Part shown: positions 1 through 11,809 of the stretch, piece by piece
Position numbering within the stretch: position 1 is the first letter of the stretch
Layout of the letters: each line of letters begins with the position of its first letter
Assembly: GCA_036897095.1 (NCBI GenBank)
Contig: JAYMSP010000646.1
Location: forward strand, 1 to 44,770
Length of the DNA: 44,770 bases
From: Plantago elongata
Taxonomy: Eukaryota > Streptophyta > Magnoliopsida > Lamiales > Plantaginaceae
Direction of reading: 5' to 3'
The notes under the pieces: model-generated
Seen by the model: the letters and a program-made list of their open reading frames with translations, nothing else
Told to the model about the DNA's origin: nothing
Databases searched by the model: none
Program-made: the position numbers and the translations under genes

Positions 1-40
1 TAACCAATATAATATTCATATATATTTTATCAAATCCCAA

Positions 41-187
41 TACCAATCACATCATACTTACACCAATCATTTATCTCGTACACAACCTATATAACAAACC
101 TATAATACTCTATCCAATTACAATTCTATACCAAACACAATTTCAAAAATCCCACTAAAATACCGGTCACTATTCAGGCATTTAAAT
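41..187. repeat. Dispersed AT-rich repeat, copy 1 (cut by window edge)
   Basis: This stretch aligns by eye with 32076-32219 at roughly 70 percent identity. Both contain the string ATCATACTTA, then a TATAACAAA block, then CAATTCTATACCAAACAC or its diverged equivalent, then CACTATT and a closing AAAT. The copy probably extends off the left edge of the window. It looks like the end of a non-autonomous DNA transposon, but its family is not assigned. Confidence 0.45.
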
Positions 188-845
188 CGGGACATTTAAA
201 TCGCACGTCAATCAGCCCCTATGAAATTTAGTTCTAGTAGAAGAGAATGGCACATTTTGTAATGGTTATGAAATTTGGTTCTAGTAGAAAAGTATAATGG
301 AGAAGTGCAACGCCTTCGTGAATCTCAAAAATTCTACATCAAAGATCTATATTCCTAGTCTCGATTCGTAACCCGTATAGATTAGCTTTTAAAATCACAC
401 CTTCATTAACTGTTATTCGGTAAGGGGACTATATTTTATAATTATCATTATTAATTGATCGAGACATGATATTATGTATGGATTTTATTATTTATGATCT
501 AAATCACTCACATTTTATTGGTGTGATGTTAATTAATTTTGTCTCGAATCTTTCTTATATGCTTCTGGAGTTTCTTAAAATGCACCATATTACGAATAGT
601 TTCTGAATCTGATGTATGTATTATCTTCAAATCCATTTTAAAAATTTATATCCATAAATAAGTTTTAAACTATATAAGCCAAACATACAAATTTTACTAG
701 CTAACATGTCATCTTCTACCCTAAAAGAAGAGCAAAATAAACATATTGATGTATACCCTTAAAGTAAAATAATCCGAAATGGGCCTTACATTGTTGAAAT
801 AAATACCCCTGAATCACTTCGACTTTCTTCCGCATATCTAACCGA
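188..845. other. AT-rich upstream region without a recognised gene
   Basis: This is the 5' flank of the LOB-domain gene. I see no coding frame of family-like content, no tRNA-like boxes and no clear inverted termini. The last part should hold that gene's promoter. Confidence 0.5.
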
Positions 846-852
846 TCTATTC

Positions 853-858
853 TATAAC
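853..858 (+). promoter_or_regulatory. Possible TATA box of the LOB-domain gene
   Basis: TATAAC occurs about 45 bp upstream of the predicted start codon at 902. This position would give a very short leader. The match to a plant TATA box is weak, so this is a candidate only. Confidence 0.3.
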
Positions 859-901
859 TCCCCTCTTAAAACAAAGTCAACCAATCGTCCAAGAAATAGA
901 A

Positions 902-2011
902 ATGAGCTGCAATGGTTGCCGAGTCCTCCGAAAAGGCTGCAGCGAAGACTGTGTGCTAAGACCTTGCCTGGAATGGATAAACTCACCGGAATCGCAAGCG
1001 AACGCCACCCTCTTCCTCGCCAAGTTCTATGGCCGAGCCGGCCTCATCAACCTCATCAGCTCTGCTCCTCTTCATCTACGTCCCGGTATACCCTCATACT
1101 CTTAATTCCTACCAACTTATACATATATACACAATTTGGACTTGGAACGGGTACTACTTGAAATTTCCTGCAGAGCTTTGTTATCTAGGTGGATGATGAT
1201 TCATCAGCAAGAGATGATCAAACCAAACCAAAACATTTGCAAGAGGATCAACATGATCATATACTAAATCTAAGATGATGGTAATTCTAATGATAGATGA
1301 TGAAACAGTGTCCATTTTGCTAGCAACTGACCATGGAACGTGTTCCTTTTTGCCACAGATACTTTTAAATCACTATTCTACGAGGCGTGTGGGAGAATCA
1401 TTGATCCTATATACGGGTCAGTCGGGCTGATGTCATCTGGAAATTGGCCCCGGTGTGAGGCTGCAGTGGAAGCGGTCTTACAAGGCTCCCCGATGATGAT
1501 GCAGGGGCAGTTTGATATTCGGCACATCTCCAGATTGGATTCATCTGTTGCAGCTAGGAGGAGTCGGGTTAAGGCCCGTCAGGGGTGTAAACGGTCCAGG
1601 ACTAGTGCGGATTCCAAAGGTATGATGATCCTTTAAATTTTATTATTCTTAACTTTTTGGTTAATTAGAGATGTCGCTTGATTTTTTATCCTGACATTGC
1701 CTCCGCCAATCTTTGTTTCAGGGACTACTGAGTTTGTAATTGATCAAGAGGAGGAAGATGCAAAGTTTACGATCACGGGGTGGGAAGGTGTAGGCAACGA
1801 GTACTACGATGAGTATCATTTGAAGAGAACAGCGAGTCACGACTCTGTTCAAACAGTTGAACCCGAGTTGGTTGACCAGGGGTTGTTCTTGGGAGTGAAG
1901 ATCGAACCTGTTGAGAGTTATGAAATTGAGTTGGAATTGACTTTAGGAGTTAATCCACTGCTGCGCAGATACATGGCTACTGTGGTAGACATCTCTGATG
2001 GAGAAGACTGA
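902..2011 (+). CDS. Class II LOB-domain (LBD37-42 type) transcription factor
   Basis: Three exons, 902-1085, 1359-1619 and 1722-2011, join in frame through GT-AG introns (both phase 1) to give 244 residues. The N-terminus carries the LOB zinc-finger-like block with spacing C-X2-C-X6-C-X3-C (Cys3, 6, 13, 17). The GAS block follows ([11 protein letters not shown], about residues 40-50), then [17 protein letters not shown] across the first splice, then DPIYGSVGL. The class I leucine-zipper-like coiled coil is absent, which places it in class II. An LxLxL repressor motif, LELTL, lies at residues 219-223. Known class II members are nuclear repressors of nitrogen- and anthocyanin-related genes (LBD37-39) or act in low-oxygen responses (LBD40-42). 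The acidic tail with an LxLxLG-like end leans to LBD40-42, but I cannot separate the groups. The protein starts directly at MSCNGC, without the two or three extra residues common in relatives. Confidence 0.9.
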
Positions 2012-2955
2012 ATATTAATCAAGTTTTCATCAAAGCATTTGCTATTAGCATAAGGTTTGTAGTAGTTGGTATTTGTTACTACTACTATATGGAGTAATTA
2101 GTTAATCAATCCTCATTGTATTATCGGAGTAATTCCTAGGTTGGTTTCATTCCGCTCGTTTTCAAATTAGATAAGATATAGGTTCGACATTTTATGTGAT
2201 TCGAGTAGAGAAGTGGTGTTTTACGCATGTAAAACACATCTGTGGAATAGAAAGTTAGAGTGTATTTTATGTATGAAGATTTTGGAGCCGATTTACAATC
2301 CAATCCAAGTGAATTAAGTTCTGTGATAGTGAATCACATTCGTGTTGATTAAGTTCTTCACTTAAATCATACGTACATTGCAATTGAAGTAGTTCTTCGC
2401 TCGAAATTACAAGAATTCATCAAATAATTATTGATCTTTAATGCTCTTATTCTTTCTCTTATACTTTTATTAAAGTTTGTTTTAATATTCGCCTACCCTT
2501 TCTATAACTCCAAGTGAATTGAGGTTACCAAGAGGCTAACTTACAATCTTTGCCACATAAAACCCATGGGTTTGTCTTGGTTGAGCTACTAAACTTGGTC
2601 AACATATCATGGTCACAAAATTTATCTAAAATGCATGGCCCAACTGTGATGAACAATCTCCTAGGCCCAGCCCAGTTGATATGTACTCTTACTGCTATAT
2701 CACATCATAATGAGAATTGAGAAGTAAAAGGGCACAGTCAATTTTTCCCGTGATGAAGCGGAGTCAAAGCTGATGCATCACTAAAAGTTTAATGGATATT
2801 GTTGATTTGGGAATGTGTTTTATGTTTCCATATACTTTTATAGTTTCAACTTTTAGTTGAAATGAAATGCTATTATGAAGTCATAATATTTTGACATCCA
2901 GTGTTTTATTATAAATCTCTACACTTTTATATTTTTATTTTTAAATGAATAAATA
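2012..2955. other. 3' flank of the LOB-domain gene; no gene seen
   Basis: The first few hundred bases should be the 3' untranslated region, but no canonical AATAAA stands out. The rest is AT-rich and holds no recognisable coding or RNA gene. Confidence 0.45.
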
Positions 2956-3022
2956 GTGACTTGAACTCCCAACTTATTAGTTTGAGTTAAAACGTCTTAC
3001 CAACTGAGTTGCACTTCGTTGT
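2956..3022 (-). mobile_element. tRNA-like SINE head, copy 1
   Basis: Read on the minus strand, an A-box-like CTCAGTTGGTAAGACG is followed about 25 bases later by GGGAGTTCAAGTCAC, which resembles the pol III B box. The same head, with the leader GAAGTGCA, recurs at 6661-6726. This suggests a dispersed tRNA-derived SINE family. The cloverleaf is not complete, so it is not called a functional tRNA. The 3' limit is not defined. Confidence 0.5.
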
Positions 3023-3029
3023 CACCTCC

Positions 3030-3986
3030 CCAACTTTATGTAAGTTTGGTTTTTTGGATGGGATGAAAGAATTGTAATTACGACAGAGATGCACCACCAA
3101 ATTTACATATCTACAGGACAAGTTTAGGTACAGTGATGATAAGTGCAATGGCGTAAGATTGATAGAAGCACGTTGGTTTTTCATTATCTTTCAATCCCAA
3201 AAATGATTATTAGCCAAGTTAATTAAAGGGACCACCATGTATTGAATTTGTATTCTAGTATCGCATTTCATGATCAACTTTCTCACAGTACTACTAGCTA
3301 CTGCATGATAGCAAAACGCCAACCTTTCGAATTCATCTGCCAGGCAAATTTTCTCCACTTTTGTCTTCATTTTCTCCCTGCTTATCGTTAGCCTCTTTCA
3401 GACCAGACTCATATCCCTAGTCAAGCTCATCTTTTTCGCCTTTTCGGTCCGTTTACTTCCGTAAACAAATTGAATTGCGACCGAGGTTACACTGTTGCAT
3501 TATCGCGTACTGGAATTGACATTGTATATATATCAAACTACCTAGCTAGAGTACCTTTTTTCGAATTTTACCCGTTAAATTCTACAATCAGGACAGGGTA
3601 GATAGTCGATTTCTAGATAATATATCGTATCGTAAAGTATTGTATCCAGGTACTGTCACCTGCTGTATATACAGATAAATCAATGCAAATGTAGCGAGAC
3701 ATTTTTATTACTAAATTTGATTGAAAAAAAAAGTGAACACTAGTTCACTTGTAGAAGAATCAATCTCAAGTAATACATAAGTGATAAATACAGTGAGAGT
3801 TTTTAACCTGTACTGGACTACTAGGCTGTGATCGATATTTCTCTTCTCATGTACAAATTACAGTACTCAACTGAAAATTTAGAGCATAATATGTCAGCCC
3901 AACACCATTAGTTCTCTAATTTGAGCTCTAGCTAGCTTATGGCAGCTGACTTAATTAATTAATTAGTAATTATAAGATCTTGATTT
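3030..3986. other. Intergenic and 3' UTR region of the B-box gene
   Basis: No coding region is recognised. The part nearest 3986 should hold the 3' untranslated region of the convergently oriented B-box gene. Confidence 0.4.
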
Positions 3987-5428
3987 TTAGTTCTTGAGCA
4001 TTGGCAATCCAGGTGCAACAAGATTTGTTCTCTTCACAAACCTCCCTTTCATCCGAGGCCTCTTCTCAGCGTTCAGTTTTCGCACCTCATAACGTATTTT
4101 CTTCGAAAACAGCCTCGTTCTCCGCTTCTCCCGATACCTTGACACCCTAGCTTCTCTGCCTCCATCTGCCATTACTGACGCATGCCCGCCCATCAGTCCC
4201 ATGTCACCATATATGTGTACTCTCCCGCACGTTCCCTGCAATAGGATAATCAAATATCAATACACGTAATGCTACGCTGCCTAATTATAAGCTAGCTGAT
4301 AACTGATAAACTGACTCGTACCATAGCTAATTTGAAATATACTATATGGAAAATGAGTTCAATAATGAAATTGGAAAAGCACAATACCATGCAAGCAGGC
4401 CAGCAATCATCGGAATCATCTAGCTCGGGCCGTTCTCCGTTTGTCCATGGCGATTTATGGTCGTCCCAAGCCGATAACACACCTTTATAGTCTAGCCTTA
4501 AAAGCATGTTCCTCTTTGAATCATCTACTCTGCTACTGCTTCCCAAATCATTGTTCAGCATAACACCAGCAGGCTCTCCGATTTCGGCTTTTACATCTTC
4601 TTCTTCCTCGCAATCATAATCGAAATTTAGCTCGAACGTTTCTCTCCCCATGTCAATCAGCTCGAACTCAGTTTCTTGCACTTCACCAATCTCTTCATCA
4701 TCTTCATTTTTCACTCTCTCTGTTCCAAAAGAACACTCTTTGGTATCCAAAAGGCCCAAGCTTTCCATATCAAACGATTCGTCCTCGAGCCCTTTGCCCA
4801 GCAAGCTCTCCACATCTGCCGCAAACTCAGCAAGATCCATCTCAGATGGAAGAAAGTTGTGTAAATGGCTCATCTCTTGGCTGAAATCATTCAAAATCGC
4901 TTTCTTTTCGTGCCCAAAACTCTGCATATCGTTGTTACACTCATTTGGATTGGCTGAACTGCATAACTCCGAAACGAAGGGATCGAAAATGGGGACCCTG
5001 TAAAGAAGCTGCTCTTCGTTCTCATGTTGCGAATGATCACTGCTGATTTCCGGCACAAGGTGCAGAGGGTTGTGAACTTTCGATTCTCCATCCGAATCGG
5101 CCTTCGCATGCTTCTTGCCACGGGGCGTTCGGGGTTTTTTAGTGACTCCCCGATGCCACGTTGGGACGGATATCTTACTCGGACGTGTTTTCAGCGGGCT
5201 TTCTCGGGTTTGGTCATCAAACCCAGCTGTCTTTAGGCGAACCCTCTCGTGCCGACGCGCTAGAGGGTTCGCTGAGTGCACCGAGGAATCGCACGTTTGA
5301 CACAAGAACGCGTCATCAGCCGCGCAGTACCATCGAGCCCGTTTCTTGACACAATTGTCACACGCTCTAGCTGACTTGCCACCAACAACATTTGCCAGTT
5401 TCTTGTCTGGAGAAACTGTGGATTTCAT
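3987..5428 (-). CDS. COL16: B-box/CCT transcription factor, CONSTANS-LIKE 16 type
   Basis: Two exons, 5428-4388 and 4235-3987 on the minus strand, join in phase 0 (GCATG|gtatt ... ttgcag|GGAACG) to give 429 residues. A single B-box lies at about residues 21-62 (CDNC, WYC, DDAFLC, CDSSVH, ARRHER). The middle is acidic and the CCT domain lies at about 374-417 ([20 protein letters not shown] and onward, ending GRFVKRT). One B-box plus CCT defines the COL6/7/8/16 (BBX14-17) group. The MKST start and the exon 2 opening [13 protein letters not shown] are typical of COL16. Relatives are nuclear regulators of light responses, chlorophyll accumulation and shade growth. An in-frame ATG lies upstream at 5590, but it sits next to the likely TATA element and would add an unfamiliar 54-residue extension, so the start at 5428 is preferred. 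Confidence 0.92.
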
Positions 5429-5595
5429 TTGTAAGCTTGCTTGTTTGCTTGCAAAATTTGGGAAAAAACTGTAAAGTGAGACTAGAAACAAAAGGCAATA
5501 GGAAAAAGGAGTAGTGCTTTCGATTTTATGAAGAACTGGTTCAGATTTTGTTGCAATAATTTGTAAATGCGAATGACCCACAACATGCACTTTAC

Positions 5596-5606
5596 AGTAT
5601 ATATTT
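5596..5606 (-). promoter_or_regulatory. Probable TATA box of the COL16-like gene
   Basis: The minus strand reads AAATATATACT about 170 bp upstream of the start at 5428. Initiation about 30 bp downstream would exclude the in-frame ATG at 5590 from the transcript, which supports the shorter protein. Confidence 0.5.
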
Positions 5607-5609
5607 AAA

Positions 5610-6660
5610 GCTCTTTTTTCCAGTTTGATGCACTTTTTGCCCTTTCTTGGGGTATATGACTAATGGGACCCATACAGGAAAGCTCATCTCTTTTCCTATT
5701 GGCTAGTTGAGAAATTATAATCCTAGTTTGAGAACTGTGATTGGTTAGATGTCTGATTATTGGATTTCCTGTGGGGCCTGTTAGTGGGTAATGAGAATAT
5801 TATTGATTATTTTTAATTCTGGGATTTTTATGAAAATATGAAGAAGACCTTTCTCGTAGGATTGTCTGTTACTGATAATGCACTTTGTTTGGAGTTCTGA
5901 GCAGTGGATCTTGGTCCCCTCTTACACTACACTTATGAGTTGTGTGTACTGTCCTATTCTTCCAGAAAATTATCGTGATTTTAAGTTCGGGGCGAACATC
6001 CCACTGTACCGCCTGCTGGCTCCGACGCCGTGTGCAGATTATGAAAATGTTGGAGATAGAAATAATCATGGGGAAATGTTGACAGTTGATTAATTTGGAA
6101 AGGTTTTTGCCCTGCAGTTTCTTGGAGATTAATGCATACTGGAGAAGTTAATGGATTAATGGACTGTTGAACTAATTTCGAATCTGGAATGATCTAATGT
6201 AGAAAATTTCTAAGTTCAGTTCTTCATTTTGATCCTTTTAGTAGATGTAGATGCATAATTATAGTAATTCTTCATTTTGATCCTTTTTTAAATGAAGAGA
6301 AGAAGTAGGTTTGATTAAACGTTACTAAGTTCGAAAATGCAAGCTATGGTATTGGATTTCTGTGATTGGGATCATACAGCAAATTCAAAAGTACATGTTT
6401 CTATATCTATTGAAACATGCAGAAAGAGATAAAAGGCTATTGTATTAAAAAAAAAGTACATAACTACGTAATCGGTGATGTTTGAATTCATCTTGTTTGA
6501 TAAGATTTTGATGATGAGTTCAAATTTTACAGTGAAGAACTCGTTTTCTTATCCAGTCGAGTTTGTTTACGGAATGGTAGGCTTGGCTTGATGCCTTGAT
6601 CATGCTCTGAATGTGCTAGGTTCATTTTGGGACTGATTGAATGAAAAGTACGGCTAAAAG
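5610..6660. other. Upstream region of the COL16-like gene; no gene seen
   Basis: The region is AT-rich. A 20-base sequence starting TTCTTCATTTTGATCC occurs twice, near 6220 and 6267. The short open frames near 5870-6090 have no family-like features and are not called. Confidence 0.4.
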
Positions 6661-6726
6661 TTGACTCTAACCTCAATCCATTAGTTGGAGGTGAAGCGTC
6701 TTACCAACTGAGATGCACTTCATTGT
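6661..6726 (-). mobile_element. tRNA-like SINE head, copy 2
   Basis: The minus strand reads GAAGTGCATCTCAGTTGG followed by TAAGACG and then a degenerate B box, GAGGTTAGAGTCAAC. It matches the head at 2956-3022 over the A-box half. It is probably an older copy of the same tRNA-derived SINE family, with the B box decayed. The 3' end is not defined. Confidence 0.45.
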
Positions 6727-8777
6727 CTGATTGAAAATCAATCTGAATTGAAAACAGTCAATTTAAATTATATATTCCGTGTATAAAATAGACAATTTAA
6801 ATTGATTTTTCCCAATTCAAATGCCTCCGGACACTTTATATCTCTGGTAAGAGCAATTCATATGGAAGGATTTTAATGCCTTTCTCATCACTTCAAATCC
6901 CGCCTTGAAATATGGCACTTCATGTCCATAGACTACTAGTAGACTATGAAGAAGCTTGGCAACTATCTTGGAGTATGTGTCTTGTAGGACCTATATTTGT
7001 AGTTTTTACTATTGAATTGGGAAATTAATGATTATTTTCATATAAAACACACTAAAAGCTTATTATAAAAATTCAATCATTACATGATTGGTCTAAGTTC
7101 ATCTTTAAATTTTCTTCCTTATTATTCATTGGCCCAACAAAATTATGTTCCATTTATCCTAACTACCAAAACAAAATCCCAACATTTCTCCATTTATAGC
7201 GGTTGTTTGAATTTTTACTCTTTTTTTACCAGATAATTAACGAAGTCCAGATACAAGTAGTGTTAAAGTCGAACCGAGGTGTAAGACTGTAAGATGGTAA
7301 AACTAGCCAAGATCGTTTTACACTATTACGTATGGGCCGGCTTCGGATGTATATGTTAGCCACGGTACTAACCGGTCAATAATTTTTTAAAAGGAATACA
7401 TAATTTGTGACGTCTTGATAACTAATCAATTGACATGTAGCCATTAGGCAACATGAATTTATCCCCAAATTGATATTATGGAAAGAGAGGGGATCCTCGT
7501 TAATATATATAAGTGAAGTTCTCGATATCTTCTTTTTTAAGGTCATTGTTATGTTAAACGTGCGAGGTGCTCACGTTAATTCAAGGAATTTGGCATACCT
7601 AACACTTTTCTAAACGCTCAACTCGCACTAACATGTGGAATTCCTTAATCATGTCTCTGCATACTTAAAACAAAATTCCCCAATCAATTGCATCATGGAA
7701 CACTAAGTCACTAAATTTGGTTATGTCAATAAAACCAGTCGACATCTCCACTAATATTGTCTGAAACAAAACCCCCACTTTCTGTGGGCTAAGTTTAAAT
7801 AGATAAGTCAGATTATACCACACGAAATCACAGATTATGAAGACTCAATCCACAATAGGATTTGATATAACTGAGGTTGAGTATGTCACTAAAACATGTA
7901 CTAGTAATTTATGACATTTTTTCATGTGGTTTATTTTCTTTCTTCCAATTAAGGCAAATTTGATTTAGATAAGTAGATAGATAGAAAAATCCAAAAAGAG
8001 AAGAATTAAAAGAAGAAAAATATGTAAATGGATAATAATAATACAAAATGATGTGGAATTCTGATCCAGTTATGAAAAGATCTGAACTTTTAGTTGAAAA
8101 AAGTGAAATATCTTGGCAGAAAATCCATGAGTATATTTAGGCATGGTGGAATGATGGAGATTTGGACAATGAAAATGACTCGACTGTGTCAAGTTAAAAC
8201 GTCCAAGGACCGGTGATAATAATAATAATATGTCCGGAATTTGATTTAAGAGTTGACGCCAAAAAATGTATGGGTATGCAAAGGGGATATACTTATACCC
8301 TCCTTTCATACTACGTACACTTATCTTTTGCTCACAATTCGCAGAGAAACAAACAGTTCTATCTTCTGGTACCTCCTTATTGTTAAAAAAAGTTTGGCAA
8401 TCATGTAATTAATGCACGTTGATATTTCAAGAGTTGATTGGGGTATAGTCTGGCTGTATTTTTCGAGATACAATGGCATGGTTCGACGATTTTGGTGTCA
8501 GAGAATAGAGATACATTTCGTATTCTCCCAAAAAAAATGAGACTTGTGAAATTATTATAGATGATATACTAGGTATATTATAGCTAAATAACTTTTTATT
8601 CTTAACAAGAAATTTCGAGTGGGCGATAGGCTCGACTAGCTCATCGAAAAGTGTTCATCATACATGCAACACTAAATAGTGGGGTTTTATTAGGCACTGT
8701 GGCAGGGGCCTCCTCTTGAGACCTTAGCGGATCGGGATTGAGTGTTGATATATCTTCTAGGGTCGATCTTTGGGAAC
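6727..8777. other. Intergenic DNA without a recognised gene
   Basis: I see no coding frame with family-like content here. A short (AAT)n run lies at about 8213-8231. The rest is AT-rich and unassigned. Confidence 0.4.
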
Positions 8778-8780
8778 TTA

Positions 8781-8916
8781 GGCTCTGTTTTTTTCAACTT
8801 AAAATCAGTTAAGTTCCATTCAGTTCAGTTCAACTCTGTTTAGTTGTATCTTACTTCGGTTCAGTTTAGTTCTATTTAGTTCAGTTCAGTAAATTTCAAT
8901 TGAAGATAACAGAGCC
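8781..8916. mobile_element. Tourist-like MITE, copy 1
   Basis: The element is 136 bp. Its left end GGCTCTGTTTTTTTCAACTT mirrors its right end, whose reverse complement is GGCTCTGTTATCTTCAATT. TTA flanks it on both sides (8778-8780 and 8917-8919), the 3-bp duplication typical of PIF/Harbinger and Tourist elements. The interior is a degenerate run of TTCAGTTCAGT-like motifs, shared with the two copies near 29 kb. It has no coding capacity. Confidence 0.7.
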
Positions 8917-8989
8917 TTACTAGATGTTGTTGGTCTGGCATAATGTGCTCTTCAACATTTGTGTGACACAAATTTGTATCATATTTCAA

Positions 8990-10815
8990 GAAATATCCCT
9001 CAGGCTAGGTAAATATCTCGGCGTATCTCTCCAGCATGGGAGACAGTCTCGTGCGGACGCTGGAGCTCTTCTCGACAAGGTGATTCCCGATATGCAGGTT
9101 GGAAGAATAAATTTCTATCAACGGCAGGATGAGCAACTTTGATTCAATCAGTCACGTCAGCAATTCCGTTATATGACATACAAGCAGGGTGGCTTCCGGA
9201 GCATATATGTGATCGCGTGGATAAACTAAACAGGGATTTCCTCTGGTAAAATGATGTTACACAAAGGAAAACCCACCTCATCGGATGGAAACAAGTTGTC
9301 AAACCAAAGTCTGAAGGGGGTTTAGGATTTCGGGGGGCCAGGTTAAACAATAAGGCTATGTTATCAAAGATAGTGTGGAAATCGACAAGGAATAAAAACA
9401 CTATATGGATGAAACTGGTTAACAAGAAGTATGTATGAGGCAAGGGCATCCTACATTATGTCTCGAGACCAACGGAAAGCCCTTGCTGGAAAGGGGTGGT
9501 TAAATGTGCACATGAATTAAGTTCTAGAGTCCGGTGGAGGATTAGGAAATGGGTCGCGAATATATTTCTTCCTGGATAACTAGTTTAAGGTGCAAGGACT
9601 GATATCGAGAATCCCAAATTTTGATAGCCGCGATAGGGATGTTCGCCTCAACAGGTACTACTTCAAGACGGGAATTGGGATTTTTGATCCCACCTGATCT
9701 GCTACCTGAACTTACGGAAGCTGATCTCCACCTTGGTAGTGAGACTGATGTGTTGCTATGGAGGAAACGGCCTCCAAAATTTTTACATGCCAGTCAGCTT
9801 ACAGAACTCTGACAAAGAATGCAAATCCGAATCTACCAGGGAGTAACACTAGCATTAATTGGAAAATCTTATGGAAAAGTAAACTTCCTAAAAAATTCAA
9901 ACATTTTCTTTGGTTGGCAATGCAGGACCGACTTATGACGAATGAGTTACGCTTCAAGAGGCAAATGACATCGGAATCGGCTTGTGATATTTGCACGGGG
10001 ATTGCTAAGGCAACGCTACATATGTTAAGGAACTGTAAAGCCGCGAAATCAATCTGGAAGGACTTAATTTCTCCACAAAACATGGCGGAATTCGAAGCAA
10101 TTCAGGATGCTGAATGGCTCGAAGCTAATTTCGTGCAAGCTTTGGAACAAAGCTGAATTCTACTGCAAGCTGGCCGGCTATATTCCTGGCTACCGTGGGA
10201 ATATATGGAAAGCAAGGAACGCACGCATCTTCAGGGGAAGCAGGGAACACAAGGCACGCACATTATGTTGTGACTTACAATATACAATGGAACCAATGGA
10301 ATATCGAATTCAATAATACACTTGGAGTAAACCACCAACAAATTTGGTAAAACTCAATATTGATGGGGGGAGGGGTGGTTTACTACGGGACTCTACTGGC
10401 AAATGAATATGGGGCTTCTCCAGGTGGATTATGGTGCCAACAGTCAATGATATGGAACTGAGCAACCTATTGCAAGGCCTCGAATTTGCTTGGGAAAGGA
10501 GGGTACCGAAGATTATAGTTAGAATGGATTCTGAAATTGTCTTTGCTTGGGTGACTAACCTCGAGCCTGACCCTCCGGAAGTTGGGAACTTCGTAGACCG
10601 ATGCAAAGAACTAATTCATATGTCATGGGATATTGAAATCAAGAAGATTGATAGAAAGGCAAATATTTGTGTGGATCATGTAGTCGTGTTGGGTTATCAG
10701 TTTAATGGAGATGAAAAGTTTTGGCTTTCCCCGCCCGTATATGTAATCCCGATTTTAGGAGCTCACTCTGGCTATTAAGCCTAATGCATATATTTATTTA
10801 CCAACAAAAAAAAAA
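8990..10815 (+). mobile_element. Decayed, 5'-truncated L1-type LINE retrotransposon
   Basis: Fragments in all three plus frames follow the order of plant LINE ORF2. The C-terminal reverse transcriptase region starts with LGKYLGVSLQHGR near 9005. It continues with a stretch reading IQSVTSAIPLYD, AGWLPEHICDRVDKLN and KPKSEGGLGFRGA (about 9140-9350). A zf-RVT-like segment follows (WKSKLPKKFKHFLWLA, with CDIC, about 9870-10080), then an RNase H-like end (NIDGG, MELSNLLQGLEFAWE, VRMDSEIVFAWV, about 10350-10760). Several stops and frameshifts break the reading frame, so no protein is expected. A run of ten A at about 10805 is consistent with a LINE poly(A) tail. The polymerase catalytic core and the endonuclease are missing, and no target duplication was found. 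Confidence 0.85.
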
Positions 10816-10819
10816 CATT

Positions 10820-11300
10820 TAGAAATTTTGAAGAGGTTCAATAGTGTTTTGAAAAAATAAAAATTGGAAAGCTATGAACTCTATGATATACGGTTTACCA
10901 GTTCATACTGACTATACTTCTGTAGAGTCGATAAGTTTTGGGTTTTTGGTATATATTTCAACTCGTTACACTTAGATTTTTTGCTTTGTTCAATTCTTAC
11001 AATTATCTTTGATCATTATTCCATTTGTTATGGCATTCGAATGCATTTGTTGTATTTATATCGTGAATAAATATAATGTTAGATTTCTATATAACGTGAA
11101 GAAATCCAGTAAACTTAAATGAACTTTTTTCGAAAGAAGTAACCAACTACGTTCCGAATTATAACTCAAAGAGCCGAACCAGTCATCACCCATTAACGCT
11201 AGTCCATGAAGCAGAATGGACTAAGTTCGGTCCAGGTAAGTATATACAAGCCCAAGTGAAGTCGAAGTACCAAATCTAAGGAAAATTCGCACCAGGGGCC
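10820..11300. other. Intergenic DNA; no gene seen
   Basis: AT-rich sequence without recognisable coding content. A small perfect 7-bp inverted repeat (AGTCCAT / ATGGACT) lies near 11201-11222. Confidence 0.4.
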
Positions 11301-11310
11301 CAATTATGAA

Positions 11311-11490
11311 AAAATTACAAAAAACAACCCAGAAAAATTAAATGTTTGCAAAAAACGACCTGAAATTGTGTTATAGTGTGCAAATGATATTGTTCTTACA
11401 CCTAAAACTGTATATTTAGTGTGACGATATACAATTTTTTGTTGTATCATAGAATGTAAATAATGCAGCGGTCGTTTTTTATAAAGTTTT
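11311..11490. repeat. Inverted-repeat element, possible MITE
   Basis: AAAATTACAAAAAACAACC at 11311-11329 is mirrored by 11470-11490, whose reverse complement reads AAAACTTTATAAAAAACGACC. Similar GGGG-AATTA motifs lie just outside both arms. It may be a small non-autonomous DNA transposon. No convincing target duplication was seen. Confidence 0.35.
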
Positions 11491-11809
11491 CTCCAACACG
11501 TTATCGCCCGTAATTATCCCCCAAACCTATGACTCATTTTGTCCTCTAAGCCTTTATGACAGTGTTGGCTTAAGAAATGCAGGGGATTTCTTTTCAATTG
11601 CTAGCTTTCTTATGCTTCATTCCATACTCATAACTGAGCCAAAAATCAGTAATGGCTGATAAGAGATAGATGACATAATGAATTGGCTCATGGAAAACTC
11701 CTATAATGAATCTGGAACCATGCATACAACATACATAACAATTACACAAATGAAAAGGAACAGCATAAAACTAATAATGTCAGCTTGAGCAACTGCAACT
11801 ATCTATAGT

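Noticed and set aside
4292..5590. Longer COL16-like protein starting at 5590
   Set aside because: The upstream ATG is in frame, but it lies next to the likely TATA box and the added 54 residues do not resemble the family. MKST at 5428 matches the usual start.
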